Assembly (NCBI RefSeq): GCF_900573885.1
Contig: NZ_UPSE01000283.1
Coordinates: forward strand, 28,172 to 92,171
From: Pseudomonas viridiflava
GTDB taxonomy: Bacteria > Pseudomonadota > Gammaproteobacteria > Pseudomonadales > Pseudomonadaceae
DNA length: 64,000 nt
Direction: 5' to 3'
This document shows, piece by piece, positions 8,303 to 16,022 of this stretch. The first letter of the stretch is position 1, and each line of letters begins with the position of its first letter. The translations under genes were made by a program, and so were the position numbers. The notes under the pieces were generated by a model that was not told the DNA's origin, did not search any database, and saw only the letters and a program-made list of their open reading frames with translations.

Positions 8303-10461
8303 GCGTGATTTCCGGCGGCAATATTGATCTGATCGGCGCCACCACCGAGTCCGACAACGTGCTGCTGCAAACCAGCGGCACAGACAAGACCACCCGCGAC
8401 GCTGCCAAAAACCTGGCGGGCAAACATCCCGGTGATACCACCCAATATGTCAGGAGCGCGGACGGCAGTTTGGTGCGGGTCGCTGGTGAGCCAGTACTTG
8501 CCGAATCGCAAGGGTTGAAAGTACAGGTGGTAGGCCATGGCGACGCTCACGGCGAAACAATCGGTGGGGCTGGCCTGGAGGATGTGGGCCGGATCATTGA
8601 CCAGATAAGCGAGGAGTTTGGTTATTTACCCAACAAAGTGACTTTGAACGGATGCAAAACCAACGCATGCCTGGCGCTTCAGTTACAGGAGAAGTACCCC
8701 CATATTGATGTGAGAGGTTTCGACCAGTCTCGAGCGGTAGGTGAAGACGGCCGCAAGTTCGACGTGCCCGACGACGATCCGCGGGCGCTGGCCGGCAGGC
8801 GCCCGCCAGCAGCTCATGGCAAAGCGGACCGTGCAGATACGACAGCCCACAGAAGTCCGACTCCGGAACCGGATTACGTCGAGGATGTGCGAAGCCCAAC
8901 TCCGACGCCTGATTACGACGTTGCGACAAGCGCTCGCCCGATCGGCACGGTCAAGCCGGATGGTACTTATGTTGATGCCACTTATGATCAACCCGCGGTT
9001 GTAAGACACCCGGCTTGGCGTCCTGTGTATAACGATGCGTCAAGTGCTCGTCCGATTGACACGGGCAATGACGGCTACTTACTTTCAAGCGATCTAAATA
9101 AGGCTTTAAAAGGCGGACCGAACCGCGACAATGCGTACGAAATTATTGACGAGTTGGCGGGTGCCAATGTCGCAGAAGACTTCGATGGCTATCTGCTACC
9201 GCAGGATACTTACGATGTTATAGGTGCCGGAAGGCCCGCTCGGCCTCCTGTGTATAACGATGCGACAAGCGCTCGCCCGATCGGCACGGTCAAGCCGGAT
9301 GGTACTTATGTTGATGCCACTTATGATCAACCCGCGGTTGTAAGACACCCGGCTTGGCGTCCTGTGTATAACGATGCGTCAAGTGCTCGTCCGATTGACA
9401 CGGGCAATGACGGCTACTTACTTTCAAGCGATCTAAATAAGGCTTTAAAAGGCGGAACGAACCGCGACAATGCGTACGAAAGTATTGACGAGTTGGGGCG
9501 TGTCAATGCTGGAGAAGGGTCTGACGGCTATCTGCTACCAGATAATACGGCGCGTACTTCTGATCGCGTAATCGACGAGAGAATCTACGCGACTATCGAA
9601 GAACTCGACCTCGGTGCCATCGAGACGGACGCTGGCGGTTACCAGATACCGCCAGGAACACGCGCAGATCGAAACGAATATGAGCACACCATTCCGCGCC
9701 CGGACTATGCCGGTGCAGCTAACATCAAACCTGTCGCTACGGGTGAAGACGGCTATCTGACTACCAAAAGTATTTATGAGGAAGTCAAGTACGCCGGACG
9801 CGATATTCCGAAGGCCGATTATGACGACGCCCGCTCTGTCAGGCCAAAAGCACCGAATGCCAAAGGTCTCCAGCCCCCTCCGCGCACCGTTAAAACCCAG
9901 CAACCTGTGCAGACCCATCGGGTTATTGTGCAAACCGGCAAAGACTCGGTGAGTAGGGAAGCTGCTGGAAACCTTGCCCAAAAGCATTCAGATCAGACCA
10001 CTCAGTACGTCTGGAGAAACGACGGCACCCTTAGACTGCTGGCAGGGCTTTCTTTCGCCGAGATCGCAGACAGACTCAAAGTGCAGGTGGTTGGCCACGG
10101 TAAAACAGTTAAGACAGTTAACGGAGCGCTAGGCTTTATTGGCGGAGCAGGTGCTGCGGATGTAGCAGGAATTGCAAAAACCGTGGCGGGGCAGTTTGGC
10201 AAAACGGTGGATAAAATCACCTTGACCGGCTGTGACACTGCGGGCTGCCTGGCTTCTGAAGTGCGCAAGCAATTACCGGGAGTTGAGGTGAAAGGCTTTT
10301 CCAAGCCGATTGCGATTGGGGAAGATGGTCGCAAAATCCATAACGTCGATCCGCGTGACCCTCGTGCGTTGACCGGTAGTGAGGGCACGGAGGCAGGTAG
10401 CCACAAGTCATCCGGCGATAGTTCTGCCATCGCTGCGGATGCCACATCGGGCTCAGAATAG
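8086..10461 (+). CDS. Double C80-type cysteine protease (CPD) protein with tyrosine-rich repeats, C-terminal part of a TPS exoprotein
   Basis: The meaningful part starts near 8263, where this frame takes over from the ESPR frame; codons 8086-8262 are probably untranslated. Numbering from 8086, a short FHA-like stretch (SSLSVISGGNIDLIGATT) leads into a first CPD-like domain at about 92-236. It has a catalytic His in VVGHG (H151) and Cys in LNGC (C190). A Pro/Tyr-rich region follows at about 250-590, and then a second CPD-like domain at 611-762, with His in VVGHG (H671) and Cys in LTGC (C716). The His-Cys gaps of 39 and 45 residues are near those of TcdB (45) and MARTX (49) proteases, which are switched on by inositol hexakisphosphate inside host cells. 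The middle holds about 24 tyrosines in motifs such as NAYEIIDEL and RIYATIEEL. Whether it is made depends on the frameshift. Confidence 0.7.
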   Translation: MLRFPSINSAGLFVKTHRTFSTVGRCARLGCGGNSAGSKLWRYFCGQCCQWCSGHRDCQKAGPVDEEKGSSLSVISGGNIDLIGATTESDNVLLQTSGTDKTTRDAAKNLAGKHPGDTTQYVRSADGSLVRVAGEPVLAESQGLKVQVVGHGDAHGETIGGAGLEDVGRIIDQISEEFGYLPNKVTLNGCKTNACLALQLQEKYPHIDVRGFDQSRAVGEDGRKFDVPDDDPRALAGRRPPAAHGKADRADTTAHRSPTPEPDYVEDVRSPTPTPDYDVATSARPIGTVKPDGTYVDATYDQPAVVRHPAWRPVYNDASSARPIDTGNDGYLLSSDLNKALKGGPNRDNAYEIIDELAGANVAEDFDGYLLPQDTYDVIGAGRPARPPVYNDATSARPIGTVKPDGTYVDATYDQPAVVRHPAWRPVYNDASSARPIDTGNDGYLLSSDLNKALKGGTNRDNAYESIDELGRVNAGEGSDGYLLPDNTARTSDRVIDERIYATIEELDLGAIETDAGGYQIPPGTRADRNEYEHTIPRPDYAGAANIKPVATGEDGYLTTKSIYEEVKYAGRDIPKADYDDARSVRPKAPNAKGLQPPPRTVKTQQPVQTHRVIVQTGKDSVSREAAGNLAQKHSDQTTQYVWRNDGTLRLLAGLSFAEIADRLKVQVVGHGKTVKTVNGALGFIGGAGAADVAGIAKTVAGQFGKTVDKITLTGCDTAGCLASEVRKQLPGVEVKGFSKPIAIGEDGRKIHNVDPRDPRALTGSEGTEAGSHKSSGDSSAIAADATSGSE
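8923..9545 (+). repeat. 339-bp in-frame tandem duplication within the exoprotein gene
   Basis: Bases 8923-9117 and 9262-9456 are identical over 195 bp at an offset of 339 bp (113 codons); similarity then continues with scattered changes to about 9545. Within each unit a shorter motif (YNDAxSARPI) already occurs twice. The perfect identity implies recent duplication or gene conversion. Confidence 0.9.
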
Positions 10462-10490
10462 GGGCTGTCCAGCGGTTCCGACGGGCGCAA

Positions 10491-10512
10491 GAAGCGCTGA
10501 CGCCAGCGCTTC
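10491..10512 (+). other. Perfect hairpin after the exoprotein frame
   Basis: GAAGCGCTG (10491-10499), loop ACGC, CAGCGCTTC (10504-10512), 29 bp after the stop. No T-run follows. It may be a weak or Rho-assisted terminator. Confidence 0.4.
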
Positions 10513-10690
10513 AGTTGAACAAGTACGCGTCCACGCAGCTGAACAGACTGCGGATTGGTACTGCCAGGTAATTGCTAAGGCCACGTTGAATGAAAAGGGC
10601 AATAGTGCAGGGCAGATTCCACGACGCACTCGCTTAGCGAACCAGTGAAATTAAGCAATCGGATTACAAGGACGGGCTGACTCCTTCACA

Positions 10691-10876
10691 GGGCTAGGTT
10701 ACAAACTGATAGAGGTTGCAAGAGAACTGCCGCCTGAGGACCGCAAGCTCGTGTTGTCGGCCAAAACTGACGTCGAGGTGAACAACGTGGTGAATGGTTT
10801 GTTCAGGCCGCAAATTCTTGTGCCGTCGATGGTTGGGTTGAAGAAAGGAGCGTTCCCCATTCATCAGCCTAAATAA
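10691..10876 (+). pseudogene. Orphan C-terminal reading frame, 61 codons without a start
   Basis: An open frame reads GLGYKLIEVARELPPEDRK and on to a TAA at 10874-10876, with ordinary protein composition (a predicted helix, then strands ending in FPIHQPK). It has no start codon with a ribosome site, and the matching upstream sequence appears in another frame (SDYKDGLTPSQ). The 10513-10690 stretch holds only short broken frames. This looks like the tail of a decayed gene, perhaps a former toxin tip or immunity gene of the exoprotein locus. The family is not recognised. Confidence 0.4.
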
Positions 10877-10918
10877 CGTTGCAACTACCAAAGCTAAACG
10901 CCGGACGTAGTCGATAAG

Positions 10919-10953
10919 AAAGGCCGTTCCCCACAAGGGAACGGCCTTTTTTT
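10919..10953 (+). terminator. Rho-independent terminator closing the exoprotein region
   Basis: AAAGGCCGTTCCC (10919-10931), a five-base loop, GGGAACGGCCTTT (10937-10949) and seven Ts. It also lies just past the stop of the convergent oxidoreductase and could serve both strands. Confidence 0.85.
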
Positions 10954-10968
10954 AGTTGCGTGTCTTTA

Positions 10969-11973
10969 TTAAACCTTAAGCACCAACTTGCCAAAATTCT
11001 CACCGCTGAACAGCTTCAGCAACGTCTCCGGGAACGTTTCCAACCCGTCGACAATATCTTCTTTGCTCTTCAGCTTGCCGGCTGCCATCCAGCCGCCCAT
11101 TTCTTTGGCTGCGTCGGCGAACTGGCTGGCGTAGTCCATCACAACAAAGCCTTCCATGCGCGCACGGTTGACCAGCAGCGACAGGTAATTGGCCGGGCCC
11201 TTTACGTTTTCTTTGTTGTTGTACTGGCTGATGGCGCCGCAAATCACGATGCGCGCTTTCGGCGCGATGCGGGTCAGCACGGCGTCGAGAATGTCGCCGC
11301 CCACGTTGTCGAAATACACGTCCACGCCTTTGGGGCATTCGCGCTTCAAGCCGGCGTGCAGGTCTTCGTTTTTGTAATCGATCACGCCGTCAAAGCCGAG
11401 CTCGTCTTTGAGCAGCTTGCATTTCTCGGCGCCACCGGCAATGCCGACCACGCGGCAGCCTTTGATTTTGGCGATCTGCCCGACCACGCTGCCCACAGCA
11501 CCCGCTGCGCCGGAAATCACTACGGTGTCGCCTTCTTTTGGCTGGCCGACGTCGAGAAAGGCGAAGTAGGCGGTCATGCCGGTCATGCCCAGCGCCGACA
11601 GATACAGCGGCAGCGGCGCGCGGTTGGGGTCCACCGGGTAGAAGCCTTTCGGCTCGCCGAGGAAGTAATCCTGCACGCCCAGTGCGCCGTTCACGTAAGT
11701 GCCCACCGGGAATTTGTCGTTTTGCGAGGCAACTACTTTGCCCACGCCCAGGGCGCGCATTACTTCGCCAATGCCAACTGGCGGAATGTAGGACTTGGCA
11801 TCGTTCATCCAGCCGCGCATGGCCGGGTCGAGCGACAGGTATTCGTTTTTTACCAGAATCTGGCCGGGGCCGGGCTCGCCGACCGGATTTTCCACATAGC
11901 TGAACGTGTCGCGGCTCGGCAGACCAACAGGGCGTTGGGCGAGCAGGAATTGACGGTTGAGTTGGGTGGTCAT
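10969..11973 (-). CDS. NADP-dependent oxidoreductase, MDR superfamily (CurA/prostaglandin reductase type)
   Basis: A 334-residue zinc-independent medium-chain reductase that saturates the C=C bond of alpha,beta-unsaturated carbonyls with NADPH. Visible marks: the N-terminal LSLDPAMRGWM segment, the nucleotide-binding SGAAGAVGSVVGQIAK, DVYFDNVGGDILDAVL, and ARIVICGAISQYNN, all typical of the LTB4 12-hydroxydehydrogenase/CurA branch. No structural-zinc cysteines are seen. The ATG at 11973 is chosen because GAGTGA precedes it; a GTG three codons upstream is the alternative. It is probably a stress or aldehyde-detoxification enzyme and stands as a single gene. Confidence 0.85.
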   Translation of the reverse strand: MTTQLNRQFLLAQRPVGLPSRDTFSYVENPVGEPGPGQILVKNEYLSLDPAMRGWMNDAKSYIPPVGIGEVMRALGVGKVVASQNDKFPVGTYVNGALGVQDYFLGEPKGFYPVDPNRAPLPLYLSALGMTGMTAYFAFLDVGQPKEGDTVVISGAAGAVGSVVGQIAKIKGCRVVGIAGGAEKCKLLKDELGFDGVIDYKNEDLHAGLKRECPKGVDVYFDNVGGDILDAVLTRIAPKARIVICGAISQYNNKENVKGPANYLSLLVNRARMEGFVVMDYASQFADAAKEMGGWMAAGKLKSKEDIVDGLETFPETLLKLFSGENFGKLVLKV

Positions 11974-12207
11974 GGCTATCACTCATGGCAGGGAAACAGT
12001 GGTGATAGACCCCTGCCGGCGTGAGGGCAAGGTTTGATCGTTAGCGGAATGCAGACTCATCCATCTGCTAAATGGCGCGGCGCATGGCTTTATCACTGCG
12101 CTGGATTACTGTTACTCGCGGCCTTAAATAGTGCTGACGCGCAGGGCGCGGCGCTGGCTAGACTTGCCGCCCATAACAATTCGATACCACGAAAGAGGGA
12201 TAAAGGA

Positions 12208-12969
12208 ATGAGCATGACTTTCTCCGGCCAGGTTGCCCTGGTCACTGGCGGTGCCAACGGTATTGGCCGCGCCACGGCGCAGGCTTACGCGGCCGAGGGT
12301 CTTAAAGTAGTGGTATCGGATGTGGACGTAGCGGGCGGCGAAGGCACGGTCGAGCTCATTCGTGCGGCCGGTGGTGACGCCACGTTTATTCGCTGCGACG
12401 TGACCAAAGACGCCGAAGTTCAGGCGCTGATGGCAGGCGTGGTCGACGCTTATGGTCGTCTCGATTACGCGTTCAACAACGCCGGTATCGAGATCGAGAA
12501 AGGCCGCGTGGCTGAAGGCAACGAAGCCGAGTTCGACGCGATCATGGGCGTCAACGTCAAAGGCGTTTGGCTGTGCATGAAGTATGAGCTGCCGTTGATC
12601 ATGGCGCAGGGTGGCGGTGCCATCGTCAACACCGCCTCGGTGGCCGGCCTTGGCGCAGCGCCTAAGATGAGCATTTACGCAGCCTCGAAACACGCGGTAA
12701 TCGGCCTGACCAAATCGGCAGCGATTGAATATGCGAAGAAGAAAATTCGCGTTAACGCCGTGTGCCCGGCCGTAATCGACACCGATATGTACCGCCGTGC
12801 CCATGAGGCCGATCCGACCAAAGCCAACTTCGTAGCCGCCATGCACCCGGTCGGGCGTATCGGCAAGGTCGAGGAAATTGCTGCGGCCGTGATGTATCTG
12901 TGCAGCGACAACGCCGCGTTTACCACTGGCCACTCGCTGGCGGTGGATGGTGGGTCTACTGCTATTTGA
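12208..12969 (+). CDS. Short-chain dehydrogenase/reductase (SDR)
   Basis: A 253-residue classical SDR that oxidises or reduces a hydroxyl/keto group with NAD(P). It has TGGANGIG for the cofactor loop, NNAG, the active-site serine in NTASVAG, YAASK (YxxxK) and the C-terminal TTGHSLAVDGG. An aspartate at the end of beta-2 (VVVSDVDV) suggests NAD rather than NADP. The ATG at 12208 follows AGAGGGATAAAGGA; a longer frame back to 12034 adds only low-complexity sequence. The substrate cannot be told from sequence. It lies alone, followed by a REP palindrome. Confidence 0.82.
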   Translation: MSMTFSGQVALVTGGANGIGRATAQAYAAEGLKVVVSDVDVAGGEGTVELIRAAGGDATFIRCDVTKDAEVQALMAGVVDAYGRLDYAFNNAGIEIEKGRVAEGNEAEFDAIMGVNVKGVWLCMKYELPLIMAQGGGAIVNTASVAGLGAAPKMSIYAASKHAVIGLTKSAAIEYAKKKIRVNAVCPAVIDTDMYRRAHEADPTKANFVAAMHPVGRIGKVEEIAAAVMYLCSDNAAFTTGHSLAVDGGSTAI

Positions 12970-13023
12970 TTTGGGATTTGATTCATCGCGGCTAAAGCCA
13001 CACTCACGAATGACCGCAAATCC

Positions 13024-13088
13024 GTAGGAGCGAGCTCTCTCGCGAAGCTTGTGATGTTTAAGAGCTTCGCGAGCAAGCTCGCTCCTAC
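13024..13088. repeat. Pseudomonas REP palindrome (GTAGGAGCGAGC type)
   Basis: Inverted pair: GTAGGAGCGAGC... at 13024 and its mirror ending at 13088, with CGCGAAGC inner arms. The same element occurs at 48316-48379. It lies between two convergent genes, where such REPs commonly sit. Confidence 0.85.
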
Positions 13089-13106
13089 AACGGCTCCGGT
13101 GGCCGG

Positions 13107-13973
13107 CTAAACGAACGCCCGATACTGCACTTCGAAACCCAGCTCGCACGACTCCCCCTGCGCCAACAACCGCAACCCCGGCCGCCCTGGCAGGTGGTGC
13201 GCGTTCACCGGATGGCTCACCGGTTCTACACAGAAGAACGGTTTGTCCAGCGGACAGAACAGCAGAAAAAACGCGCTCCCCGTGGCGCTGAGTTCCAGCT
13301 GATAGCCACGGTCGGCCTGGCTGATCAGGGCACGTCCATCCCAACCGGTAAAGCCGTTGTCGACCAGCTCGTCAGGCAGCGCGGCGCCTTGGCGGAAATT
13401 CCACGCGGCTGGCAGCTCACTCAATTCGGTTGGTAAACGTCCTTCGTCGCACAGCCACACCTGATCGGCGTGAATCTGCAAGCGTGTGGCGGCTGTGCGC
13501 GGCAGATACGGATGCAAGCCCAGCCCATGCCAGCAAGGCTGCTCGGCGAGATGGGTAACGCGCAGTTGGATGCTCAGGCGCCCATTATCAAGACTGATGC
13601 GCTGCTCGGCGCGATAGGCAAATGGCACCGCGCTTTCCAGGCGCAGCAACAGGCTCGATGCGCTGTTTTCCACCACCTGCCACGCTTGCTGCCAGGCGCT
13701 GCCGTGAATGGGCAGAGGATCATTGGCGGCGTTGGGCTCCAGCGCCAGCCAGCCTTGCGGGCAATCAAACCCGCCGTGACTGATGCGGTTGGACCAGGGC
13801 GCCAGCGGGTAGCAACCGAGTTGCCGTGGACCTTCGATCTCAGGCGGGCAGGGGCGCAGTAAATCGAGCTGATCGCTCAGGCGCTTCCAGGCTACGAGGC
13901 TGCCGCCGATGGAGGGCGCCACGGTGAGGCGGGTGAGGGCGTCTTCGATACTCACAAGGTCGCTAGCATTCAT
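13107..13973 (-). CDS. Aldose 1-epimerase family protein
   Basis: A 288-residue GalM-like mutarotase fold. Visible marks: GGSLVAWK near the start, a PLAPWSNRI segment with conserved Asn-Arg, HGSAWQQAW with the catalytic-type histidine, HGLGLHPYLPR with the second histidine, and a C-terminal CVEPVSHPVNAHH with a conserved glutamate. It would interconvert sugar anomers in the cytoplasm. The ATG at 13973 has GGTGAA five bases ahead; the upstream in-frame extension is unlikely. It is divergent from the FCD regulator and next to the uronate locus, so an uronate or aldose anomer is a reasonable but unproven substrate. Confidence 0.8.
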   Translation of the reverse strand: MNASDLVSIEDALTRLTVAPSIGGSLVAWKRLSDQLDLLRPCPPEIEGPRQLGCYPLAPWSNRISHGGFDCPQGWLALEPNAANDPLPIHGSAWQQAWQVVENSASSLLLRLESAVPFAYRAEQRISLDNGRLSIQLRVTHLAEQPCWHGLGLHPYLPRTAATRLQIHADQVWLCDEGRLPTELSELPAAWNFRQGAALPDELVDNGFTGWDGRALISQADRGYQLELSATGSAFFLLFCPLDKPFFCVEPVSHPVNAHHLPGRPGLRLLAQGESCELGFEVQYRAFV

Positions 13974-14119
13974 GGGTTCACCGGTCTGTAGTGGAAGGCG
14001 CACGCGGCGGTGCGATGTGGAGTCGAAATGCCGCAGTAATGCCGCATTCGGAGGGGTGTCATCGTACAACTGCTGAGATATGATGGCCGCCTGCCCGTTA
14101 GCCGAGAAAGACCGTCGAC

Positions 14120-14869
14120 ATGGAAATCCCAAGCCCGCAACCACGTGTGCGTCGCAAGCATCGCAGCCTCGCTCAGGAGCTGGTGACCGAGCTTTCGCAG
14201 CAAATTCGTGACGGTCTGATCAAGCGCGGCGAGAAGCTGCCCACCGAGTCGGCGATCATGGAGGCGCAGGGCGTCAGTCGTACGGTGGTGCGCGAAGCGC
14301 TGTCGCGTCTGCAGGCTTCCGGCCTGGTGGAAACGCGCCACGGCATCGGCACCTTTGTGCTGGACACACCCAGCCCCAGCGGCTTTCGTATTGACCCGGC
14401 GACCATCGTCACCCTGCGTGATGTGCTGGCGATTCTCGAGTTTCGCATCAGCCTGGAAGTGGAATCGGCCGGCTTGGCAGCGCAGCGTCGTACCGACGCT
14501 CAGTTGCAGGCCATGCGTGAGGTTCTGGATGCCTTGCGTGAAAGCGCGGCTCATTCGGGCGATGCAGTGGCATCGGACTTCCAGTTCCACCTGCTGATTG
14601 CCGAAGCCACCGGCAACCGCTATTTCACCGACATCATGAGCCACCTGGGCACTAGCATCATTCCGCGCACACGGATCAATTCCGCGCGCCTTGCCCATGA
14701 TGATCAGCGCCATTACATGGCCCGTCTCGAACGTGAACACGAGCAGATTTTCGAAGCCATCGCCCGCCAGGATTCCGATGCCGCTCGCGCTGCCGTGCGT
14801 TTGCACCTGACCAACAGCCGCGAACGTCTGCGCCAGGCCCACGAAGCGGCGCAGGCCGGCCAGGAATAA
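14120..14869 (+). CDS. GntR-family regulator, FadR/FCD subgroup
   Basis: A 249-residue regulator with an N-terminal GntR winged helix at about 15-85 (GEKLPTESAIMEAQGVSRTVVREALSRLQASGLVETRHGIGTFV). The FCD ligand domain at about 95-235 carries the metal-ligand set: Asp and His in DFQFHLLIAEATGNRY, and His in ARLEREHEQIFEAI and AVRLHLTNS. FCD regulators of this type sense sugar acids, such as uronates, aldarates or galactonate. Its place beside the uronate/aldarate genes makes it the likely local repressor. It has a simple ATG start and stops 6 bp before the convergent EamA gene. Confidence 0.85.
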   Translation: MEIPSPQPRVRRKHRSLAQELVTELSQQIRDGLIKRGEKLPTESAIMEAQGVSRTVVREALSRLQASGLVETRHGIGTFVLDTPSPSGFRIDPATIVTLRDVLAILEFRISLEVESAGLAAQRRTDAQLQAMREVLDALRESAAHSGDAVASDFQFHLLIAEATGNRYFTDIMSHLGTSIIPRTRINSARLAHDDQRHYMARLEREHEQIFEAIARQDSDAARAAVRLHLTNSRERLRQAHEAAQAGQE

Positions 14870-14875
14870 ACCCCG

Positions 14876-15793
14876 TCAGGCACGGCGGCCGCCGCGACGG
14901 TAAGTCAGCAAGACGATGCCGCTCACCACGATCAGCCCGCCGATAATCTGCCCCGCGCTGAGCAACTGCCCCAGAATCAGCCAGCCGAACACCAGACTGG
15001 CCACCGGTTCGACGTTCATCACCGGCGCGTTGCGGGCCATGTCCAGGCGCGTCATGCAGATGAACAGGGTCGAAAACGCCACCCCGTAAAGCACCACCAG
15101 ACACGCCAGCGCGATCCAGCCGGCGCTTGCCGATGGCAGGCCCAGGCCTCCCGGCATCACGCCGCTGACACCGGCAATGGCGACGCTGGAAAAGACGATA
15201 AGCATGGTCAGCATGCTGCGCACGGTGCCGACCATGCCGGCGAGTTTGTTGTCGGTAATCCACAGCGCCACGGCAAACACCATCGCCGCACCAATGCCAA
15301 ACAGCACGCCCTCGAACCACTGAATGCCGTCATCCACGCCTTTGAGGCGCGAAGGCACATCCAGCGCAAATACCAGACCAAACAGAATTACGCCCATCAA
15401 CACCATGGCACGTGGCGTTGGCCGCGCTCCGCCCAGCGCCCAGGTCAGCAGCACCAACAGAATGGGCGCGATGTTGACGATCAGCAGTGCCAAGGCCACC
15501 GGAATACGCGCTACGGTCGAATACACACAAAAGCTCTGCGCGGCGATCAACAGCCCCAACGCCAACTGCCACGGCCAGGTGCCCGCCGGCAGCTTCAGCG
15601 AATCGCGCCGCCACCACACCAACCCGGCCAGCACCAACGTGGTCACGCCCGAGCGACACAGAATCGCCAGCAACAAGCCAGTGTCGTGGTCGAACGCGAT
15701 ACGTGCAGCGATGTGGTTACCGGCGAAGCTGCTGGCGAGCAGAGCCAGAATCAGCACAGCGATATGGCGAGGGAAGAGGGCGGAGCTAGACAT
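14876..15793 (-). CDS. EamA/DMT-family inner-membrane transporter
   Basis: A 305-residue protein with ten hydrophobic segments in two EamA halves, as in RhaT/YdcZ-type metabolite exporters. The second half ends with the conserved FSTLFICMTRLDMARNAPVMNVEPVASLVFGWLILGQ pattern (Pro, Glu and Gly positions), then a basic RRGGRRA tail. The ATG at 15793 follows AAGGA; longer frames add no signal. It lies downstream of the TRAP operon on the same strand, but a terminator (15806-15839) separates them. The substrate is unknown; export of a uronate-pathway by-product is possible. Confidence 0.8.
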   Translation of the reverse strand: MSSSALFPRHIAVLILALLASSFAGNHIAARIAFDHDTGLLLAILCRSGVTTLVLAGLVWWRRDSLKLPAGTWPWQLALGLLIAAQSFCVYSTVARIPVALALLIVNIAPILLVLLTWALGGARPTPRAMVLMGVILFGLVFALDVPSRLKGVDDGIQWFEGVLFGIGAAMVFAVALWITDNKLAGMVGTVRSMLTMLIVFSSVAIAGVSGVMPGGLGLPSASAGWIALACLVVLYGVAFSTLFICMTRLDMARNAPVMNVEPVASLVFGWLILGQLLSAGQIIGGLIVVSGIVLLTYRRGGRRA

Positions 15794-15805
15794 GACCATC
15801 CTTAT

Positions 15806-15839
15806 AAAAAAGGCCGCACCTAAGAAAACGGGTGCGGCC
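15806..15839 (-). terminator. Rho-independent terminator, minus strand, after the TRAP operon
   Basis: On the minus strand GGCCGCACC and GGTGCGGCC pair around a ten-base loop and are followed by six Ts (15811-15806). It lies just upstream of the EamA start and would end udh-uxuL-dctPQM transcription. Confidence 0.75.
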
Positions 15840-15889
15840 AATGCTGCTTAAAACAAAGGGCGCGTGGCGCCCAAAAATGTTAGCGAAAC

Positions 15890-16020
15890 TGCTGCATTCG
15901 AGATTTCCTGAGCTAAGGCCAGGCAAGGCGCCCCGCAGCTTTTAAGCGCAGCGTACTGCAGTACGTGAGCATTAAAAGCGAGGACGCAACGCCGCCTGGC
16001 CGACGATCAGGAGATCGGTT
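15890..16020. repeat. Intergenic palindromic element, copy A
   Basis: Outer arms GGCCAGGCAAGGCGC and CGCCGCCTGGCC flank a core with GTACTGCAGTAC and GTGAGCATTAAAA. A related element sits at 17895-18000 in the same operon (shared AGGCAAGGCGC, TGAGCATT and ACGCCGCCT). It resembles a dispersed Pseudomonas intergenic repeat, though the name of the family is not known to me. Confidence 0.55.
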
Positions 16021-16022
16021 TC

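Noticed and set aside
7979..10461. CdiA/CdiI contact-dependent inhibition system
   Set aside because: The ESPR fits CdiA too, but there is no VENN-type pretoxin motif, no nuclease tip and no immunity gene; the C80 domains point to a different effector.
10694..10936. 80-codon minus-strand ORF in the exoprotein tail region
   Set aside because: It overlaps the plus-strand remnant and runs into the terminator; no ribosome site or recognisable sequence.
12124..13344. 406-codon minus-strand frame across the SDR and REP
   Set aside because: Runs through the REP palindrome and opposite the SDR; composition not protein-like.
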